Shown in pieces: positions 52,796 to 60,802 of a DNA stretch of 64,000 nucleotides; within the stretch, counting starts at the first letter, position 1; each line of letters starts with the position of its first letter. Location: positions 2,666,001-2,730,000 of the forward strand of contig NZ_CP132291.1 of the NCBI RefSeq assembly GCF_044359855.1. Reading direction: 5' to 3'. This DNA comes from Rummeliibacillus pycnus_A (lineage in GTDB: Bacteria; Bacillota; Bacilli; Bacillales_A; Planococcaceae). Below the pieces are notes generated by a model. The model was not told the origin of the DNA and ran no database searches. It worked only from the letters and a program-made list of their open reading frames with translations. Made by a program: the position numbers and the translations under genes.

Positions 52796-52822
52796 GTTAA
52801 CCTATATTTAAAATCAGTTAAC
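52796..52822 (+). promoter_or_regulatory. BirA operator upstream of bioY
   Basis: Two GTTAAC half-sites (52796-52801 and 52817-52822) separated by 15 bp, in the context ATGTTAACC...AGTTAACGAA. This is the Bacillales BirA site pattern (TTAACC-N14/15-GGTTAA). It is 19 bases before the bioY start, so the operon should be shut when biotin is sufficient. Confidence 0.82.
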
Positions 52823-52840
52823 GAAGAGGGTAGGGAATAA

Positions 52841-53431
52841 ATGACTTCAAATGTTTCAGGAACAAAAAGTAAGCTTTCTACTTTAGAAATAGTGTATTGT
52901 GGAATGTTTGCTACATTAATGATGATTGGAGCAAACATTACATCTTTCGCACCGTTTTTAGTGGTAGGTGGGGTGCCTATTACACTGCAACCGTTATTTG
53001 CAATCTTAGCTGGCCTTGTTTTAGGTAGCCGTCTAGGTGCCATTTCAATAACAGTTTATACGTTGCTTGGTTTAGTAGGTGCACCTGTATTTGCTCAGTT
53101 TAGCGGTGGATTTTCTTATATTTTAAGTCCGACATTTGGATTTATCGTAACGTTTATATTATCAGCTTATGTAGCAGGGAAAATGGTGGAATATCGTCGT
53201 ACTAAATCTATGTATATTGCTGCAGCTCTTGTTGGTATAGCTGTTAACTATTTAATTGGGACAAACTGGATGTACTATGCATACAAACTTTGGGCGGCAG
53301 CACCAGAAGGATTTACATATAAAATGGCTTGGTTATGGATGGTGCCTCCACTTCCAAAAGATATTATATTAGCTATATTTGCAGGAATATTTGGTTTCCG
53401 ATTACAAAAAATTATAAAGGTGGGGCATTAA
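52841..53431 (+). CDS. bioY: Biotin transporter substrate-binding subunit BioY
   Basis: 196 aa ECF-type S component with about six helices. Typical segments: TSFAPFLVVGGVPITLQPLF near the N-terminus, FSGGFSYILSPTFGFI in the middle, and AGKMVEYRRTKS. It binds biotin in the membrane; ECF ATPases are elsewhere. One base before bioB and under a BirA operator, so uptake and the last synthetic step are controlled together. Confidence 0.95.
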   Translation: MTSNVSGTKSKLSTLEIVYCGMFATLMMIGANITSFAPFLVVGGVPITLQPLFAILAGLVLGSRLGAISITVYTLLGLVGAPVFAQFSGGFSYILSPTFGFIVTFILSAYVAGKMVEYRRTKSMYIAAALVGIAVNYLIGTNWMYYAYKLWAAAPEGFTYKMAWLWMVPPLPKDIILAIFAGIFGFRLQKIIKVGH

Positions 53432-53432
53432 T

Positions 53433-54431
53433 ATGGATTTCGCAAAATTAGCTCAGCAAGTAATTGAAGGATATAAAATCACGGATGAAGAAGCATTAGC
53501 AATTTTAGAGTGTCCAGATATCGATATATTGAAAGTACTTGATGCATCTTATCAAATCCGCCATCACTATTTTGGTAATAAAGTAAAACTTAATATGATT
53601 ATCAATACAAAATCAGGATTATGTCCTGAAAACTGTGGCTACTGTTCTCAATCAATCGTCTCAAAGGCACCCGTCGAAAAGTATCCAATGATGAAACAAG
53701 AAGAAATTATGGCAGGTGCAGATCGTGCAGCTGCATTAAATGTTGGTACTTATTGCATCGTTGCTAGTGGAAGAGGTCCTGTGAATCGGGAAATTGATAT
53801 CGTTGTTGATTCTGTAAAAGCCATTAAAGAAAAGCATCAGGATATGACAATTTGTGCATGTTTAGGTATTTTAAAACCTGAGCAAGCTGAGCGTCTAAAA
53901 GAAGCGGGAGTAGATCGTTACAACCACAATATCAACACATCAGCTAGAAATCACGCAAACATTACAACTTCACATACATATGACGATCGTGTGCAAACAG
54001 TTGAACGTGCAAAAGCAGCAGGAATCTCGCCATGTTCAGGCGTAATCGTCGGTATGAAGGAAACAAAACAAGATGTCATTGATATGGCACGTAGCCTACA
54101 TGCATTAGATGCAGATTCGATTCCAGTAAACTTCTTAAATGCCATCGATGGTACACCACTAGAAGGTACGCATGAACTGAATCCAAGATACTGCTTAAAG
54201 GTGTTAGCATTATTCCGTTTCATCAATCCAACAAAGGAAATACGTGTATCAGGTGGTCGCGAAGTAAACTTAGGTTCACTTCAACCATTTAGTTTATATC
54301 CTGCCAACTCTATTTTCCTAGGTGACTACCTAACAACAGACGGTCAACCAGGTGATGAAGATAAGAAAATACTTGAAGATTTAGGTTTTGAAATCGATAT
54401 GGCGCCATTGCATGAACATACATGTAATTAA
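53433..54431 (+). CDS. bioB: Biotin synthase
   Basis: 332 aa radical-SAM enzyme that inserts sulfur into dethiobiotin. The CPENCGYCSQS motif (about residues 68-78) provides the three cysteines of the SAM [4Fe-4S] cluster. YNHNINTSARNH, GVIVGMKETKQD and RVSGGREVNLGSLQ are characteristic, the last containing the arginine of the [2Fe-2S] site. No other bio genes are nearby, so dethiobiotin supply must be encoded elsewhere or scavenged. Confidence 0.96.
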   Translation: MDFAKLAQQVIEGYKITDEEALAILECPDIDILKVLDASYQIRHHYFGNKVKLNMIINTKSGLCPENCGYCSQSIVSKAPVEKYPMMKQEEIMAGADRAAALNVGTYCIVASGRGPVNREIDIVVDSVKAIKEKHQDMTICACLGILKPEQAERLKEAGVDRYNHNINTSARNHANITTSHTYDDRVQTVERAKAAGISPCSGVIVGMKETKQDVIDMARSLHALDADSIPVNFLNAIDGTPLEGTHELNPRYCLKVLALFRFINPTKEIRVSGGREVNLGSLQPFSLYPANSIFLGDYLTTDGQPGDEDKKILEDLGFEIDMAPLHEHTCN

Positions 54432-54466
54432 TGAATCTAATTTCATCAATAATATAATAAATTAAG

Positions 54467-54514
54467 AAAGAGCAACAATTAGCTAAAGCATGAGCTGATT
54501 GTTGCTCTTTTTAT
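54467..54514 (+). terminator. Terminator after bioB
   Basis: An 18-bp stem, AAAGAGCAACAATTAGCT with AGCTGATTGTTGCTCTTT (one mismatch), then T residues. Confidence 0.95.
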
Positions 54515-54734
54515 ATAGATACAGTTCAATTTCACTAGGATAGATAAATGAAAAATCAATCGCAACATACAGTTTACGCACTAAATGATCTTGTGAAAAT
54601 AATTGATCAACTATTAGCATTTCTAACGGTTCACGTGCATTGATTTGTTATTTCGCCATCTTGGCTCATCACATCGAAAGTATTGTTTATTTGATTCTAT
54701 ATATACGCATTCAGTTGATAGAAACGGAGGGCTG

Positions 54735-54945
54735 CGACTGCATCGGGAAAAACGGGTGGCCACGAAAAAAGTAAAAAAAGATAGATTTTTATGACGGAAA
54801 TCTTGTATTACCATCTTAGTTGAAGTGGAATTAGCGTAGACTCCAGTGGGGAAAATGGCTAGACGAGACCCCGCAGGAGCAAATGGTTTTCGCACGAGGA
54901 GGCTCGTCAGTTCGTCCACAGTGGAAATTAACGGTCTTATTTATC
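54735..54945. repeat. Bacillales-type intergenic repeat, copy 2, with a decayed neighbour
   Basis: GCGTAGACTCCAGTGGGGAA, GAGACCCCGCAGGAGCAAA and ACGAGGAGGCTCGTCAGTTC (about 54833-54918) are the landmarks of the same repeat type as at 20481. TTGAAGTGGAAATTA-like sequence bounds both sides. Just before it, ACGGAGGGCTGCGACTGCAT (from 54724) looks like a more decayed copy. The remaining gap 54515-54720 holds only a doubtful 31-codon frame at 54548. Confidence 0.65.
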
Positions 54946-54961
54946 TATATTAATTGTATAG

Positions 54962-54998
54962 AAAAAGCGACTGCTCCTTAAGGACAGTCGCTTTTGCG
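54962..54998 (-). terminator. Terminator of the RlmI-like gene
   Basis: AAAAAGCGACTG-CTCCTTAAGGA-CAGTCGCTTTT. On the minus strand it directly follows the methyltransferase stop and ends in T residues. Confidence 0.9.
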
Positions 54999-55003
54999 TA
55001 ATA

Positions 55004-56203
55004 TTATTTACTTAACTTTTTAATGAAAACAACTTTTAAATAGTTGAATTCCGGAAAATCGCGGTTTGCGCGGAAATCCTTAGGTAATCCGTATTGATCG
55101 ACAATTTTATATTTTGTATTAGTATCTTTGAAGGCTTGGTCAATAAAGGTTTTGAATTTTTTCATACCAAAACTTGCATTATTTGTTGAAGCAACGATAA
55201 TACCATCCTTTTCAGTAAGGGCAATGGCATCTGCTAATAATTTTGGATAGTCCTTCGCAGTAGAAAAGGTCATCTTTTTAGTGCGTGCAAAACTTGGTGG
55301 GTCGAGTACGACTAAATCGAATTTTAATTCATGTCGAACAGCGTATTTGAAGTAGTGGAAGACATCCATTACTTTAATATCCTGTGCTTCGTAGTCAATA
55401 CCATTAACACTAAATTGCTCAATTGTTTTCGCTAGACTACGTTTTGCAAGGTCGACACTTGTGGTTTTTGTAGCACCACCTAATGCAGCAGCTACTGAAA
55501 AAGCACCTGTATAGGAGAATGTGTTTAACATATTTGTGCCATCTGCATAATGATCACGAATAGCACGACGAACATCACGTTGATCAAGGAAAATACCCGT
55601 CATTGCTCCATCATTTAAGTTAACAGCAAAGTTCATACCATTTTCTTTAACGATGATAGGGAAATCCCCTTCTGTTCCCATAACAAAATCATCTTGGTCG
55701 ATATATTGACCTTTTGTATCGAAACGCTTTTTCTCATAGATCGCTTTGTATTCAACAAGATCATTTAAAGCATTGTAAACATGTTCTCTAAATGAATATA
55801 TTCCCTCGCTATACCAGCTCACCATATAGTATCCATCAAAGTAGTCAATTGATAAACCACCGATGCCATCGCCCTCTCCGTTAAAAATGCGGAAAGCTGT
55901 TGTGTCGCTATCAGTAAAATAATCCTCGCGATGAGATAGCGCAATTGTTAACTTCTTATTAAAGAAAGCTTGGTCGATTTGTTCATGTTCCTTTGTTGTT
56001 AAAATCCAGCCTATTCCTTTATTCTGGTGGCCATAATAACCAGTTCCAATATAGCGGTTATGATGATCAACCAAACGGATGATCTCGCCTTCCTCTTCTA
56101 ATAAATCTTTATTTTGAATTGCGTCTTTTAATATAAGTGAATAGCCTCTATTAAGTTCAGCAACATACTTAGGGTCTACTCGTAAAGTAAGAATATTTGT
56201 CAT
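55004..56203 (-). CDS. Class I SAM-dependent rRNA methyltransferase, RlmI/YwbD-like
   Basis: 399 aa from the ATG at 56203 (AAGGATG upstream). An N-terminal PUA-like domain (about 1-75, ELNRGYSLILKD) and a RlmI N-domain precede the methyltransferase core with NTFSYTGAFSVAAALGGATK (SAM loop, about 235) and VLDPPSFARTKK (catalytic DPPSF). E. coli RlmI makes m5C1962 in 23S rRNA. The Gram-positive members (B. subtilis YwbD) are presumed to modify 23S too, but the site is unproven. Confidence 0.9.
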   Translation of the reverse strand: MTNILTLRVDPKYVAELNRGYSLILKDAIQNKDLLEEEGEIIRLVDHHNRYIGTGYYGHQNKGIGWILTTKEHEQIDQAFFNKKLTIALSHREDYFTDSDTTAFRIFNGEGDGIGGLSIDYFDGYYMVSWYSEGIYSFREHVYNALNDLVEYKAIYEKKRFDTKGQYIDQDDFVMGTEGDFPIIVKENGMNFAVNLNDGAMTGIFLDQRDVRRAIRDHYADGTNMLNTFSYTGAFSVAAALGGATKTTSVDLAKRSLAKTIEQFSVNGIDYEAQDIKVMDVFHYFKYAVRHELKFDLVVLDPPSFARTKKMTFSTAKDYPKLLADAIALTEKDGIIVASTNNASFGMKKFKTFIDQAFKDTNTKYKIVDQYGLPKDFRANRDFPEFNYLKVVFIKKLSK

Positions 56204-56465
56204 CATGTCATCCTTAATGTTTATTTTCCTCATTATCGCATTTTTCAGGAAGAAATGCGAAGGTAAGTATATTAAGTGTTGGCAAATGAAGCAATGAGTA
56301 TTTAACTTTGAAGCTACAGCTACTCTGGATTACAGTTCAGTAACATTTGAGTAAAGTTCTTCAATTTATTGATACGTGCTGCATACTATACATCAGGGGC
56401 TCCTGACTCACTAAAGGCAAAATCAAAAATACCTTATTATTTAAATGGAAGAATACAATAAGAAA

Positions 56466-56549
56466 GGGATACCAACTTAGTGTAAGTTGATATCCTCTTA
56501 ATAATTCATAGAACAATCCATCAACATACTGCGCATTATGTTGACGGAT
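56466..56549 (-). terminator. Two hairpins downstream of the appendage operon
   Basis: GGATACCAACTTAGTGTAAG with TTGATATCC (56467-56495) on the minus strand is followed by CTTTCTTATT. A second stem, ATCCATCAACATA with TATGTTGACGGAT, lies at 56516-56549. They probably end the leftward spore operon. The remaining sequence 56204-56465 shows no gene. Confidence 0.65.
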
Positions 56550-56631
56550 TTGCATTTTGGAGCCTGATGGTCATTCTGGGGTAATGCTTGAGTTTGCCTA
56601 GTTTTGAGAGCGAAGGTTACTCTTGCTTACC

Positions 56632-56994
56632 TTAGAATTTGTAATTTAAGGAGAAAGAAATTGATGCAGTGTTTTCGCCATTTCCTGATACGGATTCAGC
56701 TTCTAAAGCAAGTGATTGAATATTATCAAGAGTGAATGACTTTGTATCACCTGGTTCAATGATAAAAGCTGGATCATCAGAATCGATACCGTTTACTACT
56801 AATTCAACTGTAGTTCCTTCGTCATCACCAAGCTCATTGTTTTTAACTACAACTGTACCGTTTACTCTGAATTCAGTATTGTTAGTCCAAAATACAAAAG
56901 GAACATTTTCTACTAAATCTCCTAATTCTACAGTTAGACAAACTTCATCATTTACACAACAAAATTCCATATTGCAATTTCCTAATTTAGCCAA
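56632..56994 (-). CDS. Endospore appendage (Ena)-like pilin, DUF3992 type
   Basis: 120 aa. TTG start 8 bases after AAAGGAGG. A short N-terminal arm with cysteines 7, 12, 13 and 19 (LGNCNMEFCCVNDEVC) precedes a predicted beta jelly roll: FWTNNTEFRVNGTVVVKN, ELVVNGIDSDDP, PGDTKSFTLDNIQSLALEA and a final SISFSLNYKF strand. This order (Cys arm, GTVxV strand, GDxxSFTLxN, C-terminal YxF strand) matches the Ena proteins of Bacillus cereus, which self-assemble into disulfide-linked endospore fibres. Second gene of an operon after a CotY/ExsL-like gene. Identification is from memory of family sequences. Confidence 0.75.
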   Translation of the reverse strand: MAKLGNCNMEFCCVNDEVCLTVELGDLVENVPFVFWTNNTEFRVNGTVVVKNNELGDDEGTTVELVVNGIDSDDPAFIIEPGDTKSFTLDNIQSLALEAESVSGNGENTASISFSLNYKF

Positions 56995-57021
56995 TTTTGT
57001 TACCTCCTTTATTGCTTTGTT

Positions 57022-57033
57022 TGTACATGTACA
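57022..57033. promoter_or_regulatory. 12-bp palindrome upstream of the Ena-like gene
   Basis: Perfect palindrome TGTACATGTACA, 28 bases before the TTG start and inside the 93-base gap between the two spore genes. It could be an operator or a small RNA hairpin. Confidence 0.35.
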
Positions 57034-57087
57034 TTGATAGTCTATGTTAGAGGTCTGATGTGTTTTGAAGAATTTGTCTAGAAGACA

Positions 57088-57726
57088 TTAAAAATAAATT
57101 TGATTTTTTTTGCAACAGTTTAATTGCATGTTAATTTTTCCTTCTACTAGTTCAACTGGAGTGACTACTTCAAAGGATAATAACTCTGAAATAGTTAGAT
57201 ATTCGCAACGCCCTTTTGGAACTATCAATGAAATGTCACCTTGTTTTGTATGAAAAATTAAGTTTAGTTCAGGATCAATGCCATCGTATTGAATACCAAG
57301 GGTCACTATGTTTTCTAAGTGTTTTTTTCTGTTCACCCATAATTTCTTTGGATTATCTTCATTTGTTAAAGTGAATGGTAAACATAATTCATCTTTTGTA
57401 ACATTAGATTTTATTAAGCAATCGAAAACAGGGATAGATACAAATTCTATTCCACAGAAGCAAGAAGAATCTACTGTAACTCGTGCCTGTGTTCGAAATA
57501 ATTTCTTTGCACCACATAAAGGTTTTAGTAATTCCAATACAGCACATTTGCTTTTTTCATCTATAGAAATGAGGTTAAAAAAACAAGATGTAATGAAACA
57601 GCCTCTCGAGTTTCCGATTGTAGAAAATAATTCGCCGTTTTTTCCTATTAAAACGAACGGATGTACAGATTTAGCCTTTAGAACTTGAGGTGCTTTATTA
57701 CATAGTTGGTTTATTACATTAGACAT
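57088..57726 (-). CDS. CotY/CotZ/ExsY-ExsL-like spore-surface protein
   Basis: 212 aa from ATG 57726, with GGGAGGTGA upstream. Residues about 15-110 follow the CotY/CotZ/ExsY pattern: SVHPFVLIGKNGELFSTIG, CFFNLISIDEKSKCAVLELL, RVTVDSSCFCGIEF. Eight cysteines are placed at 9, 43, 48, 61, 71, 89, 91 and 103. A C-terminal extension of about 100 residues is beyond the normal coat protein length. Cysteine-rich coat/exosporium proteins of this family self-assemble into crystalline layers. ExsL of B. cereus is reported to anchor L-type Ena fibres, so pairing with an Ena-like gene suggests an anchor. Confidence 0.75.
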   Translation of the reverse strand: MSNVINQLCNKAPQVLKAKSVHPFVLIGKNGELFSTIGNSRGCFITSCFFNLISIDEKSKCAVLELLKPLCGAKKLFRTQARVTVDSSCFCGIEFVSIPVFDCLIKSNVTKDELCLPFTLTNEDNPKKLWVNRKKHLENIVTLGIQYDGIDPELNLIFHTKQGDISLIVPKGRCEYLTISELLSFEVVTPVELVEGKINMQLNCCKKNQIYF

Positions 57727-57804
57727 AAAAAATGTCACCTCCCTTAACACATTAAATTAGCGTGTATTATTATCATACGTAGGACTGTAAAAGGTGGATA
57801 CACT

Positions 57805-57843
57805 ATGTCTTTTTATTTTATAAAAAAAGTAGAAAATGAGTGA
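57805..57843 (+). CDS. Possible 12-aa ORF between a spore promoter region and a terminator
   Basis: ATG at 57805 with AAGGTGG 7 bases upstream encodes MSFYFIKKVENE and stops at TGA 57841, immediately before the terminator hairpin at 57849. It is divergent from the spore operon. Too short to judge by coding statistics; listed because site, frame and terminator line up. Confidence 0.25.
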   Translation: MSFYFIKKVENE

Positions 57844-57848
57844 TAAAA

Positions 57849-57885
57849 GAAAACTCTGTTGAGTCTCTACAGAGTTTTCTTTTTG
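57849..57885 (+). terminator. Rightward terminator
   Basis: GAAAACTCTGT-TGAGTCTCT-ACAGAGTTTTC followed by TTTTTG. No recognised gene precedes it apart from the 12-codon frame. Confidence 0.85.
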
Positions 57886-58020
57886 CTTAAAGGAAGAATA
57901 TCCATCGTTTGCTGAAAGGCTATCTATAATATGAGCAACCAATTCCCCAAAAAAATCACGGTTTATCTACGGAAGTTTAAATCCACTTAAACAGAATTAT
58001 CAGTGTCACTACCTAATAGC

Positions 58021-58054
58021 AAAAAGCATTTCAACCTAAAAAAGCTTAAAATGC
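58021..58054 (+). terminator. Hairpin in the gap before the SH3-NlpC gene
   Basis: AAAAAGCATTT pairs with AAAATGCTTTTT over a 6-18 nt loop, then TATA. The rest of 57886-58281 is AT-rich with no gene; the promoter of the next gene must lie there. Confidence 0.6.
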
Positions 58055-58281
58055 TTTTTATATGTAAAAAAAAACCAATTAAATTTCTAAAGTATTAAAA
58101 ATCGCGCTATGGTATGTCATTTTGTATTATTTGTAACAAAAAGTAATAGCATTGTAAATGAAATCGCGTTGTTTCTTCATTAAAATTTCCATAATATTAG
58201 TGTGTAAGCTATTAAGAATTCAGCAAATTTAATCGAATCATCAAATATAAATAATATTAATGACGGAGGAACATCATCTAT

Positions 58282-59046
58282 ATGAACAAGAAAAGCGTAT
58301 TAAAAGTAATTACCGCAAGTACATTGACTCTAACACTGGGCCTTGGAACATTGTTAGGAGCTGCTCCTCAAGAACAATTACAAGCACAAGCAAAAACTAA
58401 CATAGAACATACATCACATAACATTACAACCGTATCTAGCTCAAAGGCTGTTAAAGCATCAGGTAAATATAAAACAAAAGCAGCGCTAAACATGAGAAAA
58501 GGTGCTTCAACAAAATATAAAAAAGTCACTACATTAAAAAAAGGTGCGGTTGTTACTGCTACATATAAGAAAACTGTTAGTAACAAAAAGTGGTATAAAG
58601 TAAAATATAAAGGCAAAACAGGCTGGGTTTCAGCATCATATTTAAAGAAATATACAAAAACTAAAAAAGTGTCTAATGCAGTAGCTGGAAACGAATTAAT
58701 CAGCATTGGCCGTCAATACTTAGGCGTTCCCTATGTATGGGGCGGTATGTCTCCATCAGGATTTGACTGTTCAGGATTTACAGCATATGTTTACAAAAAA
58801 GCAGGTTACGGTACACTACCTCATAGCAGTCGTACACAATATTCTGTTACAAAACGAGTAAGCAGCCCAGATGTTGGCGATTTAATTTTCTTCGGTGCAA
58901 CTCCAAATAGCGATACAATTACACATGTAGGAATCTATGCGGGGAATGGTGAAGTGTTACATGCAGCTGGTAACAAAGTACAATTCCAAAGTGTAGCGAA
59001 AGGTAGCTATTGGGCAGATCGTGTAATAGGTTATGGGTCGCTATAA
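58282..59046 (+). CDS. Secreted SH3-NlpC/P60 peptidoglycan endopeptidase
   Basis: 254 aa. Signal peptide (1-36), one bacterial SH3 domain (about 58-118: ALNMRKGASTKYKKVTTLKK and TGWVSASYLKKY), then the NlpC/P60 domain (about 133-254) with catalytic Cys163 (SGFDCSGF), His215 (THVGIY) and third polar residue His227 (VLHAAG). Cleaves D-gamma-Glu-meso-DAP or similar stem-peptide bonds in the wall. GGAGGA precedes the ATG. Strong terminator at 59107. Confidence 0.93.
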   Translation: MNKKSVLKVITASTLTLTLGLGTLLGAAPQEQLQAQAKTNIEHTSHNITTVSSSKAVKASGKYKTKAALNMRKGASTKYKKVTTLKKGAVVTATYKKTVSNKKWYKVKYKGKTGWVSASYLKKYTKTKKVSNAVAGNELISIGRQYLGVPYVWGGMSPSGFDCSGFTAYVYKKAGYGTLPHSSRTQYSVTKRVSSPDVGDLIFFGATPNSDTITHVGIYAGNGEVLHAAGNKVQFQSVAKGSYWADRVIGYGSL

Positions 59047-59106
59047 GCAAGTTTTATGGAGAAAAACGAAATATGTTGAAGGAATTTCTTTCTTCGTTAA
59101 AAGAAG

Positions 59107-59147
59107 GTCACACTTTTTATCCAATTGGATGAGCAGTGTGGCTTTTT
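59107..59147 (+). terminator. Terminator after the SH3-NlpC gene
   Basis: GTCACACT pairs with AGTGTGGC, then TTTTT. From 59148 to 59300 there is only a small GC-richer patch (TGCCCCGCGAGGATTG) without an ORF. Confidence 0.75.
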
Positions 59148-59323
59148 ATATTGGCGCTTTTAAATTTTTTTTTTGATAGCTGAAAAGAATAGACACTGGC
59201 TTTACACGTGCCCCGCGAGGATTGTTACGAAGCGAACAGGGGTGAATTTGCCCTTTTTTATGTTTAATTTCATTTGTAGTTGGCAAAGGCTGAATATAGT
59301 CAAAATCAAGGAGGCAACTTTCT

Positions 59324-60190
59324 ATGAATATCAATAAACAACAAAAGGGTGGACAGCCCGCTCAAACTCAAGATAAGCAACCAGGCATTGAGTCAAGTAT
59401 GAACCCGGCTCCTATACAACCACTCGATTATATAGGGAGTGACAAGCTTAAAAGTCGGGTAGCAATTATTACAGGTGGCGATTCGGGTATTGGGCGAGCG
59501 GTGGCGATTGCTTTTGCGAAAGAAGGTGCCGATATTGTAATAAATTATTTAGAAGAGCATGAAGATGCAAATGAGGCAAAGAAGCTAGTTGAACAGGAAG
59601 CAGTTAAGTGTCTACTTATACCAGGGGATATCTCAAAAGAAGCTACTTGTAAAGAAATTGTCGATCAAACAGTAAAGGAATTTGGCAAAATTGATATCGT
59701 TGTTAATAATGCAGCGGTACAATATCCAGTAAAAAATTTTACGGAAATTACGACTGAGCAATGGCATAAAACTTTTGCAACAAACATTGATCCAGCGTTT
59801 TATTTAAGTAAATATGCGATACCACATTTAAAAGAGGGAAGCTCGATTATAACGACAACGTCAATTACTGCATATAAAGGACATGAACAATTGATTGATT
59901 ATTCTGCTACCAAAGGAGCTATCGTAGGTTTTACACGAGGACTTGCACAAAATGTAGTGGGTAAAGGGATTCGTGTGAATATGGTAGCACCCGGTCCTAT
60001 ATGGACACCCCTTATTCCATCTACATTTGATGCTCAGGAAGTAGCGATCTTTGGAGCAGATACACCAATGAAGAGACCAGGACAACCACGTGAATTAGTA
60101 GGTGCATATGTGTTACTTGCATCGGATGAAGGTACTTACATGACTGGGCAATGCATTCATGTGAATGGCGGTGCTATCATGAATTCTTAA
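59324..60190 (+). CDS. SDR-family oxidoreductase, general-stress type (YhxC/YdaD-like)
   Basis: 288 aa classical short-chain dehydrogenase. A polar 45-residue N-terminal extension (Q- and P-rich) precedes the cofactor motif TGGDSGIGRA (about 49-58), NNAAV (about 128), Ser in TTTSIT and the YSATKGA active site (Tyr/Lys). The C-terminal GQCIHVNGG is typical. The N-terminal extension places it with the stress-induced YhxC/YhdF/YdaD group. AAGGAGG before the ATG. Substrate unknown. Confidence 0.92.
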   Translation: MNINKQQKGGQPAQTQDKQPGIESSMNPAPIQPLDYIGSDKLKSRVAIITGGDSGIGRAVAIAFAKEGADIVINYLEEHEDANEAKKLVEQEAVKCLLIPGDISKEATCKEIVDQTVKEFGKIDIVVNNAAVQYPVKNFTEITTEQWHKTFATNIDPAFYLSKYAIPHLKEGSSIITTTSITAYKGHEQLIDYSATKGAIVGFTRGLAQNVVGKGIRVNMVAPGPIWTPLIPSTFDAQEVAIFGADTPMKRPGQPRELVGAYVLLASDEGTYMTGQCIHVNGGAIMNS

Positions 60191-60199
60191 AATAAAAGC

Positions 60200-60232
60200 G
60201 GAAGCGGCTTGACCAGCGTTATCGGATAGAAT
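60200..60232. repeat. Fragment of a Bacillus-type intergenic repeat
   Basis: AAGCGGAAGCGGCTTGACCA closely resembles the opening of another common Bacillales repeat (AAGCGGAAGCGCCTTGACCA, from memory). Only about 33 bases remain before the following terminator. Confidence 0.4.
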
Positions 60233-60242
60233 AAAAAATTAA

Positions 60243-60290
60243 AAAAAGCTCTAGTAAGAGAACGTAATATTCTCTTCTAGAGCTTTTTCC
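60243..60290. terminator. Bidirectional terminator
   Basis: AAAAAGCTCTAG-AAGAGAA pairs with TTCTCTT-CTAGAGCTTTTT around CGTAATA. It serves the SDR gene and the converging haem monooxygenase gene. Confidence 0.93.
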
Positions 60291-60296
60291 TTATGA

Positions 60297-60635
60297 TTAG
60301 GCTTGTGTAGCAGTTCCGATGCTTGAAACGATTTCTGCCACGACAATTTGACTACCAAGTAATGGAGATTCTTTAGGTGCTCCACCTGGTGTAGATTCTG
60401 GGCGTTTATGAGCTTGTTTGAATGCATCACTTTCACGCCATTTTTTGAAGCCATCAAGATTTTCCCAGTACATATTTACGCTCATTTCGTCATACTCTTC
60501 AAAATCTCTGCAAACTGCAACTTCAACTTTTACGAATCCTTCAAATGATTGCAATGCACCAGGACGTGTGAAGTTTGGTGCCATTTTTTCTGCAAAGCCT
60601 TTTTTTACTTTAATACGGTTTGTAACTACGTACAT
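60297..60635 (-). CDS. Haem-degrading monooxygenase, IsdG/HmoA-like
   Basis: 112 aa from ATG 60635 (AAAGGAGCG upstream); IsdG-family length. The N-terminal MYVVTNRIKVKKGFAEKMAP with the conserved Asn6, the tryptophans in YWENLDGFKKWRES and the His in FKQAHKR correspond to the Asn-Trp-His haem pocket of IsdG/HmoA. It opens cytosolic haem to release iron. No convincing Fur box was found upstream. The efeU operon in this window is also for iron. Confidence 0.9.
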   Translation of the reverse strand: MYVVTNRIKVKKGFAEKMAPNFTRPGALQSFEGFVKVEVAVCRDFEEYDEMSVNMYWENLDGFKKWRESDAFKQAHKRPESTPGGAPKESPLLGSQIVVAEIVSSIGTATQA

Positions 60636-60802
60636 GTAAAATCGCTCCTTTTCATTCAATTACATATCTTCTATGAAATCTTATATCATGTAAAGGCCTC
60701 TATGCAAATGAGAACTATGACAAGACAATAATTTCTTGAGAATTTATTTACTAATTTGAAAAAGGACATTTCAAGCGTTTTGTACTGTGTTCTGTAAAGA
60801 CA

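Noticed and set aside
52708..53043. 111-codon minus-strand frame across the bioY promoter
   Set aside because: It covers the BirA site and bioY start. No ribosome site.
54548..54643. 31-codon ORF after bioB
   Set aside because: Poor ribosome site, no terminator of its own and no recognisable pattern. It sits beside repeat relics.
57757..57942. 61-codon minus-strand frame upstream of the spore operon
   Set aside because: It crosses the rightward terminator hairpin and has no ribosome binding site or recognisable pattern.
60704..60722. Fur box upstream of the IsdG-like gene
   Set aside because: The best alignment to the 19-bp consensus matched only about 10 positions, too weak to report.
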